Positions 10,899 to 19,980 are shown, counted from the first letter of the stretch. The stretch: 64,000 nt of DNA from Irpex lacteus (GCA_001986395.2 MQVO02000004.1:1302001-1366000), one strand, 5' to 3'. Numbers and translations are program-made. The notes: generated by a model not told the origin, from the sequence alone.

Positions 10899-13800
10899 CT
10901 ATCCCCTACTCGAGCATGGCCAAGCCATGCGGGATCGCGCAGCGATGCCCAAACCGAGCACACAAGGTGCAGGGCCACCCAGTGGCGCCTTCGAACCGAG
11001 CACCCAAGGTGCGGGGTCATTGGACGCCCCACGATCGCGCCACACAGACGGGGCAGGGACGTTGAGCGTCACCAAAGAGACGATTTCCGTCGAAGTCGAG
11101 CCTCCAACTTGCGATACGTCTCCACTTACCGATGCCGCCTCTGCCTCCGCACGCTCCCGTGCATCCTTCTCCTGGTCTCTCGCATACCTCTCCGGGTCAT
11201 GAACCTTCAGCCACTCATCGAACGCCGTCAAATCCTCCACATCGCGCGCGGGCAACCAAGAGTCGGACTCCTGTCCGTATCCCTCCCACCGCACAAGATA
11301 ACGATGGCCCCGTCCCCACTTCTTCTTCTCCAGCACCTTCTCGACCACCCAAAGTTCCTGCCCATCCTCACCAACAATCGGCCCAGGTTCAGGGTGAATG
11401 CGCGAGGGGAACAGAGACCCATCGTTGCGTCGGTACGGCTTGAGTAACGATACGTGGAAAGTGGGAAAGATCTTCAGAGTAGCGGGCAACTTGAGCGTGT
11501 ATGCGGACGCCTCGGGGTGCGCACGGACGATCTTGTACGGTCCATCGTATCGTACCATGAACTTAGCCACTCGCTTGTCTCCCCGTTGTAAATATTCCCG
11601 TCGACGATTGAGTGTGGATAACATGACCTCGTCGCCGACTTCGAGCGGTGGGTCCTTCGCGCGATGTTCATCGGCATACCGCGCTTGCTCGAGCTTCGCG
11701 AGCATAAGGTTGTCTTGAGCCTCAAGGACAACACCGTCGATATCGTGAATGACATTCTTTGCAACGTCGGCCTCCTTGGGGAAATCGCGACGCACGTCGT
11801 CGACCGCAGTGTTGAAAAGAGGGGGAACCAAACGCGGGCGACGCCCCTGGAGCAGCTGGAATGGGGCAAAACCAGTGCTCGCGTTCACGGTATTCATAAT
11901 AGCAAAACGCACCGTTGGCAAGGCTCGTGCCCAACCCGATTGGTTGCGCTCGACGTGATAACGGATTGCCTGAATGACAGTTTTGTTAGTGCGTTCGCTG
12001 GAACCATCAGACTCGGGATGGTAGGAAGTGGAGAGCTTAAGTTTAACACCGGTGAGGCGGTGCAAAGCCGTCCAAAATTTGCTCGTCCACAACTTATCGC
12101 GATCTGAGACGATCTCCAGAGGGAGACCGTTCTCGCAGTACCAATGCTTGAAGAAAAGCGCAGCGGCTTCCTCGGCTGCGAGCTTCTTGCTGCAAGGTAC
12201 AAGGCGTATGTCAGAATTAAGGCGGCATGTCATAGTCATAAGGAAATCGTATCCTTCATCCATTGGTAATGGGCCCACGAAATCGATGGCGACGGAGTCG
12301 CCTCGCGCCAATGGGACCGGCAGGGGATGCAAGGGACCAGGTGGGCGCGCTGTCCTGGACTTGTTACGTTGACAGTCATCGCACGAGGGGATGTACATTG
12401 TCTCGAGCTCCGTACGCATGCGGGGCCAGTAGTACGACTCGCGAAGCGTTTCGTACGACTTCTCGAACCCGAAATGACCCAGGGAGTCATGGGCAAGTCG
12501 GAATAACGCCTCCCGAATCTCTGGAATGCGAGGCACAATCAGGCGATCATTAATATATAGGAGATCGTGCACCTTTGTCACCGACAGTGGCGGGTTGTCG
12601 AGTAACCGTTTGCACCAGGGGTCCGTGAGGTACCCGGCGCGAACCTTATCCAGCCATGTCGGGTCGTTCGCGATACGGACAGAGGTAGCCGCGACCGTCG
12701 CGAGTTCGGAGACGAATTTAGGTGGTAGACGCGAGAGTGCGTCTGCTGCCGTATTCTCCTCGCCCGGGATGTAGATGATATCCAGATCATATTGGCCTAT
12801 GAATTCTTGCCAACGAGCTTGTCGACGGGACAGGTCGCGCTGTTTGGTGAAGTTTTCAAGTGTCTTATGATCAGTATAAACAGTGACGGGCACACCGAGT
12901 AAATCCAATCTCCACTTCTTCAGCGCGCGCACAATGGCGAGCAACTCCTTCTCGTGGACGGGGTAATTGAGCTCTGCAGATGACATCTGCATCGAGTCAT
13001 ATGCCACCGGTCTCGCCGTCTCCCGTGTAGGGCCGTAGAGGAGGATGCCACCGGTTGCCCAGTCGCTAGCGTCAGTGCACACGAAGATCTTATTGTCACC
13101 CATGTTGTTGTGGTCAATGACGGTGAGGCATTCTCGCGAGGTAATCAATTTCTTGATACCGTCGAACGCGATTTGGTGAGACGAGGTCCAACCTGGCCAC
13201 TCCTTTTCCGCGTCCTTGGTCGTCAGAGGAGTCAGCACCGCAGTGAGCTCAGCGAGACGTGGAAGGAACTTATCCATATATCTGACGAGACCAATAAAGG
13301 CCCGCACGTCACTAGCGGATGAGGGGACCGGCCACTCTAGTACCTTCTCGCACTTCTTGGGGTCCGCCTCAATGCCTTTGGCCGAGATATGATGTCCGAG
13401 GAAATCAATCTCCAAGGCGAAGAGCTGCGTCTTTTTAGGCGACGCATAGAGGCTGTGCGCGCGTAGTGCGTCGAGAACCGCCATAACATTCTGTCTGTGC
13501 TCGTCCAGAGTCTGCGACCATATCACGATATCATCGATATAAACGTGACAGATTTTACCGATCAGTGGGCGCAATGCGTTCACCATTCGACGCTGGTGCG
13601 TGGCTGGTGCATTTCGACAGCCCTGAGGCATCACCAACCACTCGTACAAACCGAACGGCGTTGTCACAGCCGTGTACTGTACGTCGTCGGGATGAACACG
13701 AGTCTGGAAGAAAGAGTTAGTCATGTCTAACTTCCCGAAGATCTTACCTTTCCCGCAGTCGCTAAGAATCTCGTCGACCGTAGGGAGAGGGTGGCGATCC

Positions 13801-14123
13801 GGTATGGTGTTGTCATTGAGCAAACGATAATCGTTCACCCAGCGGGGAGCAGCTGTGGGGTCGCTTTTGGGTATCAAAAAGCAAGGCGACGCGTAGGGAG
13901 ACGAGCTGGGGCGCATCCGACCACTGGCGAGGTGATCGTCCAGCAAAGCCTTCCAAGCCTCGCTACTTCTTCGGGCAGTCGTATGAACGACGCGCGATGA
14001 CAAGGTCCGGATTCTTGAGTCGAAAACGGTGGTACACGTCTGTAGGAAGATCCGACAGTTTAGGTGTACCAGAAGGGAATACATCGGCGTACCGAGCGCG
14101 CATGCGTTCCTCCTCCTTCGCAA
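10899..14123 (-). CDS. Retrotransposon Pol: RT, RNase H, integrase, chromodomain
   Basis: Open frame whose real Pol content starts at about 13,965, where it takes over from the Gag-protease frame; the first codon of the open frame is TTG, not ATG. In order: RT with YIDDIVIWSQ as the catalytic motif and MPQGCRNAPATHQRRM before it; RNase H with VCTDASDWATGGIL and the DHKTLENF segment; integrase with an HHCC zinc domain (HDSLGHFGFEKSY...CDDCQ) and a DDE core spread over VAIDFVGPLP, EIVSDRDKLW and HPESDGSSERTNK; and a chromodomain (KKWGRGHRYLVRWEGYG, then DSWLPARDVEDL). No internal stop is present over more than 1,000 codons. The tail after the chromodomain is low-complexity, with short PAP-W/C-VLG repeats. 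The Pol frame is +1 relative to the Gag frame, so translation needs frameshifting, or the copy is damaged. Confidence 0.92.
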   Translation of the reverse strand: MRRRRNACALGTPMYSLLVHLNCRIFLQTCTTVFDSRIRTLSSRVVHTTARRSSEAWKALLDDHLASGRMRPSSSPYASPCFLIPKSDPTAAPRWVNDYRLLNDNTIPDRHPLPTVDEILSDCGKGKIFGKLDMTNSFFQTRVHPDDVQYTAVTTPFGLYEWLVMPQGCRNAPATHQRRMVNALRPLIGKICHVYIDDIVIWSQTLDEHRQNVMAVLDALRAHSLYASPKKTQLFALEIDFLGHHISAKGIEADPKKCEKVLEWPVPSSASDVRAFIGLVRYMDKFLPRLAELTAVLTPLTTKDAEKEWPGWTSSHQIAFDGIKKLITSRECLTVIDHNNMGDNKIFVCTDASDWATGGILLYGPTRETARPVAYDSMQMSSAELNYPVHEKELLAIVRALKKWRLDLLGVPVTVYTDHKTLENFTKQRDLSRRQARWQEFIGQYDLDIIYIPGEENTAADALSRLPPKFVSELATVAATSVRIANDPTWLDKVRAGYLTDPWCKRLLDNPPLSVTKVHDLLYINDRLIVPRIPEIREALFRLAHDSLGHFGFEKSYETLRESYYWPRMRTELETMYIPSCDDCQRNKSRTARPPGPLHPLPVPLARGDSVAIDFVGPLPMDEGYDFLMTMTCRLNSDIRLVPCSKKLAAEEAAALFFKHWYCENGLPLEIVSDRDKLWTSKFWTALHRLTGVKLKLSTSYHPESDGSSERTNKTVIQAIRYHVERNQSGWARALPTVRFAIMNTVNASTGFAPFQLLQGRRPRLVPPLFNTAVDDVRRDFPKEADVAKNVIHDIDGVVLEAQDNLMLAKLEQARYADEHRAKDPPLEVGDEVMLSTLNRRREYLQRGDKRVAKFMVRYDGPYKIVRAHPEASAYTLKLPATLKIFPTFHVSLLKPYRRNDGSLFPSRIHPEPGPIVGEDGQELWVVEKVLEKKKWGRGHRYLVRWEGYGQESDSWLPARDVEDLTAFDEWLKVHDPERYARDQEKDARERAEAEAASVSGDVSQVGGSTSTEIVSLVTLNVPAPSVWRDRGASNDPAPWVLGSKAPLGGPAPCVLGLGIAARSRMAWPCSSRG

Positions 14124-15948
14124 ACGACTCCTGTATTGCTAGAGACTCGATCGTGGTACGGATTGCCGCGATAGTTGGGCGGTGGTCTATCTCGTCGTCG
14201 TGGTAGGGGACCGTCCCGTAATCGCGTGCAATGTCTTCAGGAGCAATCCGCTCGATGGGGTAGTCGAGAGAGTCGTCCAGGGGAGCATTACGTATGCAAT
14301 AGAATTCGTCGTCAATAATTGTCTCGCAAGAGGGACGGGGCAGAGAAGGACGGGTAGAGGGCGAGAGAGCACGTTTTACAGCGATGCGTCGAGCCTTTAG
14401 GGCTTCGCGCACAGGCGAGACCTGTACCACCTCCTTGAGAGGTGTGTGTTTAACAGGATTTAACAAATCGAAATTTTGCGATTTATCTACACAAGTGCGT
14501 GCAGCGCAATCAAGTACAAGGTTATTTAATGCGAGAAAAGGTTGACCCAGAATGACTGGGGCGCAGAGAGAATCGACGACGAGGGCTTTAACCGAAACAG
14601 AAGACCATGCAAGGGAGAGAACGGATATGCGAAGTTTAACGAAAGAGTCTGTAGTAGTACCCTTCGACCCCCAAGCTGAGTTGAGTGCAATGGCCGAGGG
14701 CAAAGCCCGCAGTTTGAGTCCAAGACGTTTGACAACGTCGCTTCTAATCAGAACTGTGGACGAACCACAGTCGATCAGCATGCGCAAAGGGGACTCGACA
14801 CACGGACCACAAGAGTCGTGTACAACCGCACGCAAGGAGAAGTGGGGAACGGTCAACGGTTTGGAGGAAGGTTTCGCAGTAGAAGAAGGGGAGCATGAAG
14901 GTATCGCAGAAAGGGTGGGCTCGTGAGAAGAAGCAGCAACGCACCCTGAGTAATCGGAATCAGTTCCGTAACCTAGCCATCCACAAGCCACGGGCGAGTC
15001 AGCTCTGACCGCAGCGGCAGTGTTGGCCTCCACCTCGGAATCCAAGCGAACAGCGGCAGTGGTCTCTTTCTTGACCGGAACCTTCGAATCGCGTTCTTTC
15101 TTGGCTTTCGCGGCGTCCTCCTCCGTGAGCTCCTTATAACCAGCGGCTTTCGGGGGAGGTTGGTCGCACTCAGGTTGACGATGTCCGGCATAGAACTTCC
15201 TACACTTGAAGCAGCCACCATGACGCGCAAGCAGAGTGCGCTCTGCAGACGTCAGGTTGGGCGGATATTCACGGTCGCGCGTGGGTCGCCTGTTCGCGTT
15301 CGCAGACGAGCCCTGACCGGAGGTGCCCGAAGATGTGTTGCGTGCAAGATTCATCTTCCCTGCCAGACGAAGCAGTTCGGTCATGTTCGCGAGGCGTTCG
15401 TCGTCGAGGGAGGTGAGCTTATCCTTCCAGGATTTGTAGGAGACGATCGAGGTCACGTCGGCGGCCTCAGCCAGCTGCGTGAGACGATCGCAGAGGACGG
15501 ATTCGATGTGCGCTCTGAACTGCGCCTCGTCCTTGTGCGATGGTGTGCCCACGAGGTAAGAGTTGATCGTCTCGACGCGGACGATCCAGTCTTTGAAGGC
15601 GTCGGACGAGCCCTGTCGCGCACAGGTGAGAAGCTTTCGTGTCTTCTGTTCCCAGTGAGGGGGCAGCCAGCGATCACGAAACTCCTTGAGGAATTCTGTC
15701 CACTTGAGGGCCTTGATACGGTCACGGTCGTTCTGATACCAGTCTCGCATAAGCATATTCTGAACGCCGGTCATAGCGTGTGTGATACGCTTCTTGTCGT
15801 CGGCATCGTCGAGCTCCTTGACCTCGAAGTAATCCTCGACCATGTTGCGCCAGTGCAGGAAGACCTCTATGGAAAGCTCGCCTGCCGAGAGTGTAGGGAC
15901 TTTGCTGGAACCAGTCGACGTGACGGTTGCGATGTTGTCGTTTGGCAT
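13963..15948 (-). CDS. Retrotransposon Gag-protease (and N-terminal edge of RT)
   Basis: Upstream ORF of the element. The first in-frame ATG is at 15948 (MPNDNIATV). The open frame extends about 400 bp further upstream without any ATG and with protein-like composition (Pro/Ser-rich, then RRRRR), so the true N-terminus is uncertain. The Gag core shows LHWRNMVEDYFEVKEL and WTEFLKEFRDRWLPPHWEQ, typical of fungal Ty3/gypsy Gag. A Cys-containing segment, GGCFKCRKFYAGHRQPEC, resembles a nucleic-acid-binding knuckle. The protease active site reads LIDCGSSTVLI, with Cys where Ser or Thr is usual. The frame then passes into the conserved start of RT (RRSYDCPKK) and stops at TAG 13963-13965, inside what is normally continuous sequence. 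Confidence 0.85.
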   Translation of the reverse strand: MPNDNIATVTSTGSSKVPTLSAGELSIEVFLHWRNMVEDYFEVKELDDADDKKRITHAMTGVQNMLMRDWYQNDRDRIKALKWTEFLKEFRDRWLPPHWEQKTRKLLTCARQGSSDAFKDWIVRVETINSYLVGTPSHKDEAQFRAHIESVLCDRLTQLAEAADVTSIVSYKSWKDKLTSLDDERLANMTELLRLAGKMNLARNTSSGTSGQGSSANANRRPTRDREYPPNLTSAERTLLARHGGCFKCRKFYAGHRQPECDQPPPKAAGYKELTEEDAAKAKKERDSKVPVKKETTAAVRLDSEVEANTAAAVRADSPVACGWLGYGTDSDYSGCVAASSHEPTLSAIPSCSPSSTAKPSSKPLTVPHFSLRAVVHDSCGPCVESPLRMLIDCGSSTVLIRSDVVKRLGLKLRALPSAIALNSAWGSKGTTTDSFVKLRISVLSLAWSSVSVKALVVDSLCAPVILGQPFLALNNLVLDCAARTCVDKSQNFDLLNPVKHTPLKEVVQVSPVREALKARRIAVKRALSPSTRPSLPRPSCETIIDDEFYCIRNAPLDDSLDYPIERIAPEDIARDYGTVPYHDDEIDHRPTIAAIRTTIESLAIQESFAKEEERMRARYADVFPSGTPKLSDLPTDVYHRFRLKNPDLVIARRSYDCPKK

Positions 15949-16569
15949 GTTGGAAGTGGGGTATATGCTAGTGAACGTGTGAACGGGGTTGTCGGATGAG
16001 TCCGAGTCTGAGGAGATGCGTCTTCGTCGACGAGGTGGGGGTGGATTTAATGCAGGAGGTGAAGGTGCGGGTGACTGGTGGACAGAGGCGGGTGCTGGAG
16101 TAATGGGTGGAATGGTGGCTGGTGACTGGTGTTGTACAGGTGTATGCGGGTGTTGGGGATCGTTGGCTCTTGAGTCGATGTCAGAGAGATCGGATAACGA
16201 GGTGAGCGAAGACGGGTTGCTGTCGTTCAGGACGCGTGCGAGTTGGTCTAACTCAAGCGACAAAACAACGGCACCTTGTCTCCTATGCTGTATCTCCCTC
16301 GCCGTTTGTCTCGTCAACTTCCTTCCCGACTCCTCAGCCTCCCGTTGCAGGTCTTCCGGGACCTGCGTTGGTGGAATCTTGTACCCGCCGGACGGCGCTT
16401 AAGGGTCGCTGTGTCGAGTGGCGACGACTTCAGCCACCCGATGTGCGACTAGTACGAGACTCGAGATTAGGGTGAGATAGAGGTACCAGATGGTTTCCCA
16501 GATGCTTCCGCGTTGATGTAGAGCGCGGATGCAGAAGTCGGTGTGTATTGTCCGATGTTCAAAAAAAAG

Positions 16570-16805
16570 TGGAAGTCGGCCGGTGTGCCGACAACACTCA
16601 GGAACAAATGAACAAGAACAAGCACTGTATTTGACTTCGTCGGGTCCTCAGTAGAGTACTCTTAATACATGAGAATAGAAATATACGTTACCTTCGTCGG
16701 GTCCTCAGTAGAGTACTGAGGAAACAGACGAAGGCGGCGCGTGTTGAATAGAACTGCTTCCGCATTCGGAAGGAGACCACGTGGTAACCCTAGCCCGGGG
16801 TTACA
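16570..16805 (-). repeat. 5' LTR of the Ty3/gypsy element
   Basis: 236 bp, begins TG and ends CA on either strand. It looks identical to the 3' LTR, including the 26-bp internal direct repeat (16635-16660 and 16692-16717). It should contain the element's promoter. Confidence 0.95.
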
Positions 16806-16810
16806 GTTGC
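16806..16810. repeat. Target-site duplication, right copy (GTTGC)
   Basis: Matches 10636-10640. Its last base is also the first base of the MITE that follows. Confidence 0.9.
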
Positions 16811-17333
16811 ACCTCGGGCAAAACGCAATCACAGGCGCGCGAATTTCCGTAGAATAATAATCCCTGAGTATTCCTAATTAGTCGCTTCCACACGGCTTTT
16901 CCGCCTCGAAAAAGCTTACCTTTTCAGCTATTTTGTGAGCATTAATCTGACGTAGAAAAGTTAGACAAAGAGCTTGGCGAACAATCATCGAAAAGTCGTC
17001 GATGAGGCATCCTTTTCGACACGCACAAAGGTAAACAAGCTCTCAAAGAGCAATCGGGAGCCTTGAGGAGCGATCTGGCGCAGCCCGATCCGGAAAAGTG
17101 CCGTGAGGTTACCTTTGCGCGTGTCGAAAAGGATGCCTCATCGACGACTTTTCGATGATTGTTCATCTAGTACAAAGGGAACCTTTTCGAGGGGAGAAAA
17201 ACACCCACATTTTGGCTTGAAAGGTAACATAACGTATCCATCATTGACTAATTAGCTACCGTCAGAAAGGAATACTCAGTAATTATTGTTCTGCGGAACA
17301 TCGAGCGGCAGTGATTGCGTTTTGCCCGAGGTG
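16810..17333. mobile_element. Foldback MITE (524 bp)
   Basis: Non-coding palindromic element. Perfect 23-bp terminal inverted repeats lie at 16810-16832 and 17311-17333, starting CACCTCGGGCAAAACG. An inner inverted repeat of 54 bp at 16979-17032 and 17111-17164 has one mismatch by eye, around a 78-bp spacer. A further pair of similar segments with AATAAT and GAGTATTCCT lies between them. The flanks carry TTG on both sides (17334-17336, and 10637-10639 on the far side of the retrotransposon), consistent with a 3-bp target duplication. There is no transposase, so it depends on an enzyme elsewhere. A 3-bp duplication and CAC-type ends occur in CACTA-like and PIF/Harbinger-like families, but the superfamily is not settled. 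Confidence 0.8.
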
Positions 17334-17689
17334 TTGTAGGTATTGCAACTGCTGGCAGAGCCTTCGTGTCCACGATCATTGTATCTCCTTTAAAACAGCA
17401 GTGTACTAGTATGCAGTGAAGTAGAATCCCAGGAGACCGGAAGTAATACTGGATCGTTCGTCGGTAACAAACATAACAAGCGGAAAGCGATATCTTTGCT
17501 CACAGATAAACATCAATAGCGGCCGCAACAGCGAATAATAAGAGAGAAACGTACGCAGCAGACTATTTGCCTATGCGCAAAGGAGCAAGCAAATGCACCA
17601 GTTTATACAGCCGGTCCGGTAAGCTATCAACGTTATATCAACGTTCACTGGCGCTGGCCATGGTGTACGGAACGAAGTTATTACATTAC

Positions 17690-18321
17690 TTACAAGGATG
17701 CTCGAATTCTGCCAGTGTATAGCAGCTCAATACGGCCTGTAAATGAGAGAGCAAGAATGAACATTGACGTGCAAGTTGGGCTACAACTTAACTGACCTAG
17801 GTCGATGATAATCGATAATTCATGACTTCACGATGAAGCGCTACTTATCTAGACTCGCTATCCCCCGAGCCTTTGTGGCGCCGAATGCTTGAAACTATGG
17901 TGTCGATCTGTTCCACGGATTGATAGTTGGGACATCGGGCTTCAAGCCTCAAATCAGGAAGACGGCTGAAAGGGATCAGAATTAGGATAAGCTGAGAGCG
18001 TCGCTCAGAGTATAGAGTAAACCATCCTTACGAGGACGCTCGAGCTCTGCCAGTGTATAGCAACTCAAGGATACAGCCTGTAAATGCGAGGACGTGAGTG
18101 TACATAGATGTGTAAGTGATTCAACTTCTTGGTCGATGATAATCCATGGCTTCGTGGCGAATAGCCATGCCCTACCTGGCTAACCTGTGGCGTCGGACTC
18201 TTGAAACTCGATCTGGTCCACGGATTGATCATTAAGACATCAAGCTGGGAGAGAAGGCCGATGAGAAGGAAACCTGGTTTACTTAGATGTGGTGAGAGCA
18301 CCGTTCAGAGAACAGAGTATA
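17690..18321 (+). repeat. Diverged tandem duplication, two copies, period ~338 bp
   Basis: Copy 1 starts at about 17690 (TTACAAGGATGCTCGA) and copy 2 at about 18028 (TTACGAGGACGCTCGA). Shared landmarks in order are CTGCCAGTGTATAGCA, CCTGTAAATG, GGTCGATGATAAT, CTTGAAACT, TCCACGGATTGAT and the CAGAG-TA-AGAGTA end. The copies differ by many substitutions and indels, so the duplication is old. Confidence 0.7.
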
Positions 18322-18359
18322 TGCGTCACGGTATTCTATTCGGGTGCGTGCAGCGAATG

Positions 18360-18900
18360 ATCTTGCATCAGAACGTGCAGACAGGGCGTTCCTTTCCGAC
18401 CGGCCACAGGGCTCGACCAACTAGGAAATGTGAAGATGTCGACTTCAGAGCAGAATATTAATATGTATGCTGCTTCCATCAGCGGGAAGGAGTCAAGCCT
18501 GAAGCCTGAATTGACAACGGGACCGTTGCGGCTGAGATAAGGACGTTAGAGCTGCGCATGGCGACGATGTTGGATAGACATTATTGGCGTACGGTACGAG
18601 CATGATGCTCTCTTCCCTGTCAAGGTGACTGTGGTAAAGCACGGAGGCGGCACTGTATCCATCCTATATAGAGATTCAATGAGAGACAGTGACTGTGTAC
18701 TCGATTGTGTGCATGAAGATCTGCATGACGGTTCCCAAACAGATCATCATGTCTGTCAAGACAAGTCTGACTGACGGTAGTCGTCGACACGGCCCGCAAG
18801 GCTTCTTCTCCCTAGGTTTGCCCATGCATCTGCGTCTGAGGCGATGCAGCTATGAATCAGTGATCACATGGGGCATATGAATGTTGGTACACTCACCTCC
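18360..18900 (+). repeat. Dispersed repeat, copy B (~540 bp)
   Basis: Second copy of the repeat at about 6,585-7,130, same orientation. The best conserved part is 18,760-18,840, with CTGACTGACGGTAGTCGTC and the following ACACGGCCC. It starts shortly after the tandem duplication ends. Confidence 0.65.
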
Positions 18901-19935
18901 CAGTGCTGCAGCTCGAGGCTACAAGGGGTAGTACACTCTTTACAGTCCTTTGTGAAGGCTAGCGTCCATGACTGTGGGCTCTAAGTAATCTCGGCGTATA
19001 ACAACACTACTTACTACATCAAGCATCCATTTCGTTAGTGTGGTCGTCCACAGCGAAGTGGTGAAACAGCGCCACGGATAGAAGAACTCAGCCACACCGT
19101 GACCTAGGGTTAAGCTGGGCTCAGCTCCGTCACGGTGGCCGTGTGGAGGGCTGTCCGGCCGACGGGTGAGTAAATAAATGTGCCTGAGGGCCGTTGACAC
19201 CTGCGCCTGTCATCAGCGTATCTCTCGCTTTCCTCTCGAGTACCGGCTCAACTGATCACTGTAACCAAGTGGTTAGAGCATTCTGCTCAGGCAGCAACCG
19301 ACTGATTCTGAGGCGTGCGAGAGATGTGCTTGTAACAAACTCTCCATGTTAAGCTTTCAAGTAAGCTTGCCTTCCTTGGAGTGATTTACTCGCGACCTTG
19401 GGACAATTGGGTTCGTCGAGAAACCCGAATACGGAACGCCGGAGGCATTGCTTTCTAATGAAGACGAGCGAGTTTATGACAGCTCTGCATGTGCGAAACG
19501 AGGCTTCGACATTTGTGCAGCTCGGAGGAGTGTCGCATCGGCTTGGTAGGCGATGTTCGCCGGAGTCTGTGCTCGGGCTCTTTGCTGCATGCACGAACCT
19601 CTGTGCGATAAGCGCATGAGTAAGGGTAAGGTAATGCGCTAGCGGTGGTCATAGAACTTTCTGAGCGGTTTCCCGTTGTTGGCGGGATAGTCAACGCCCA
19701 ATGCCAGACATATTGAGCATACTCTCATTGAGCTCACGAATATTGTTCGCAACTGCCTGAGCTCGCTGTCTGTCGTGGCTCGCAGTGACAAGGATGGGCG
19801 CATGACACCAGATGTCGAGGGCAAGAGCTGATCCGAGGGGCGTCTAAGTTCCGGCGCATCGGTGATGGGAGCCCAGGAGAAGGCGGCATCAGGGCCCCGC
19901 CGAGAGAAAAGGACCTAGAATAAAACGCGGACGTC

Positions 19936-19980
19936 GCTTCTCTCTATTCCCCTTCCACTCCCTGCTTTTCGCTCGACAAC
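19936..19980 (+). promoter_or_regulatory. Pyrimidine-rich tract in the glucan synthase promoter
   Basis: A CT-rich run (CTTCTCTCTATTCCCCTTCC and onward) about 215-260 bp before the start codon of the alpha-1,3-glucan synthase. CT tracts of this kind often lie just upstream of the transcript start in filamentous fungi. Function is inferred from position only. Confidence 0.4.

Larger units (their letters stand above)
10641..16805 (-). mobile_element. Full-length Ty3/gypsy chromodomain LTR retrotransposon
   Basis: A 6,165-bp element bounded by two LTRs of 236 bp that start TG and end CA and look identical base for base. It is flanked by the 5-bp duplication GTTGC. The coding strand is minus, so the 5' LTR is at 16570-16805 and the 3' LTR at 10641-10876. 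Domain order is Gag, zinc-knuckle-like segment, protease, reverse transcriptase, RNase H, integrase, chromodomain, which is the Ty3/gypsy chromovirus order. Coding is split over two overlapping frames, with the break at about 13,963 in the N-terminal part of RT. Identical LTRs mean insertion was recent on an evolutionary scale. A purine tract precedes the 3' LTR; a standard tRNA primer site starting TGG was not found after the 5' LTR. Confidence 0.96.

Noticed and set aside
15160..15999. 279-codon plus-strand ORF inside the retrotransposon
   Set aside because: Antisense to the Gag region, whose reading frame has clear Gag and zinc-knuckle-like content on the other strand.
15949..16317. Start of Gag at 16317
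   Set aside because: The codon there is TTG, not ATG. The extension may still be coding by another route and is listed as a finding.
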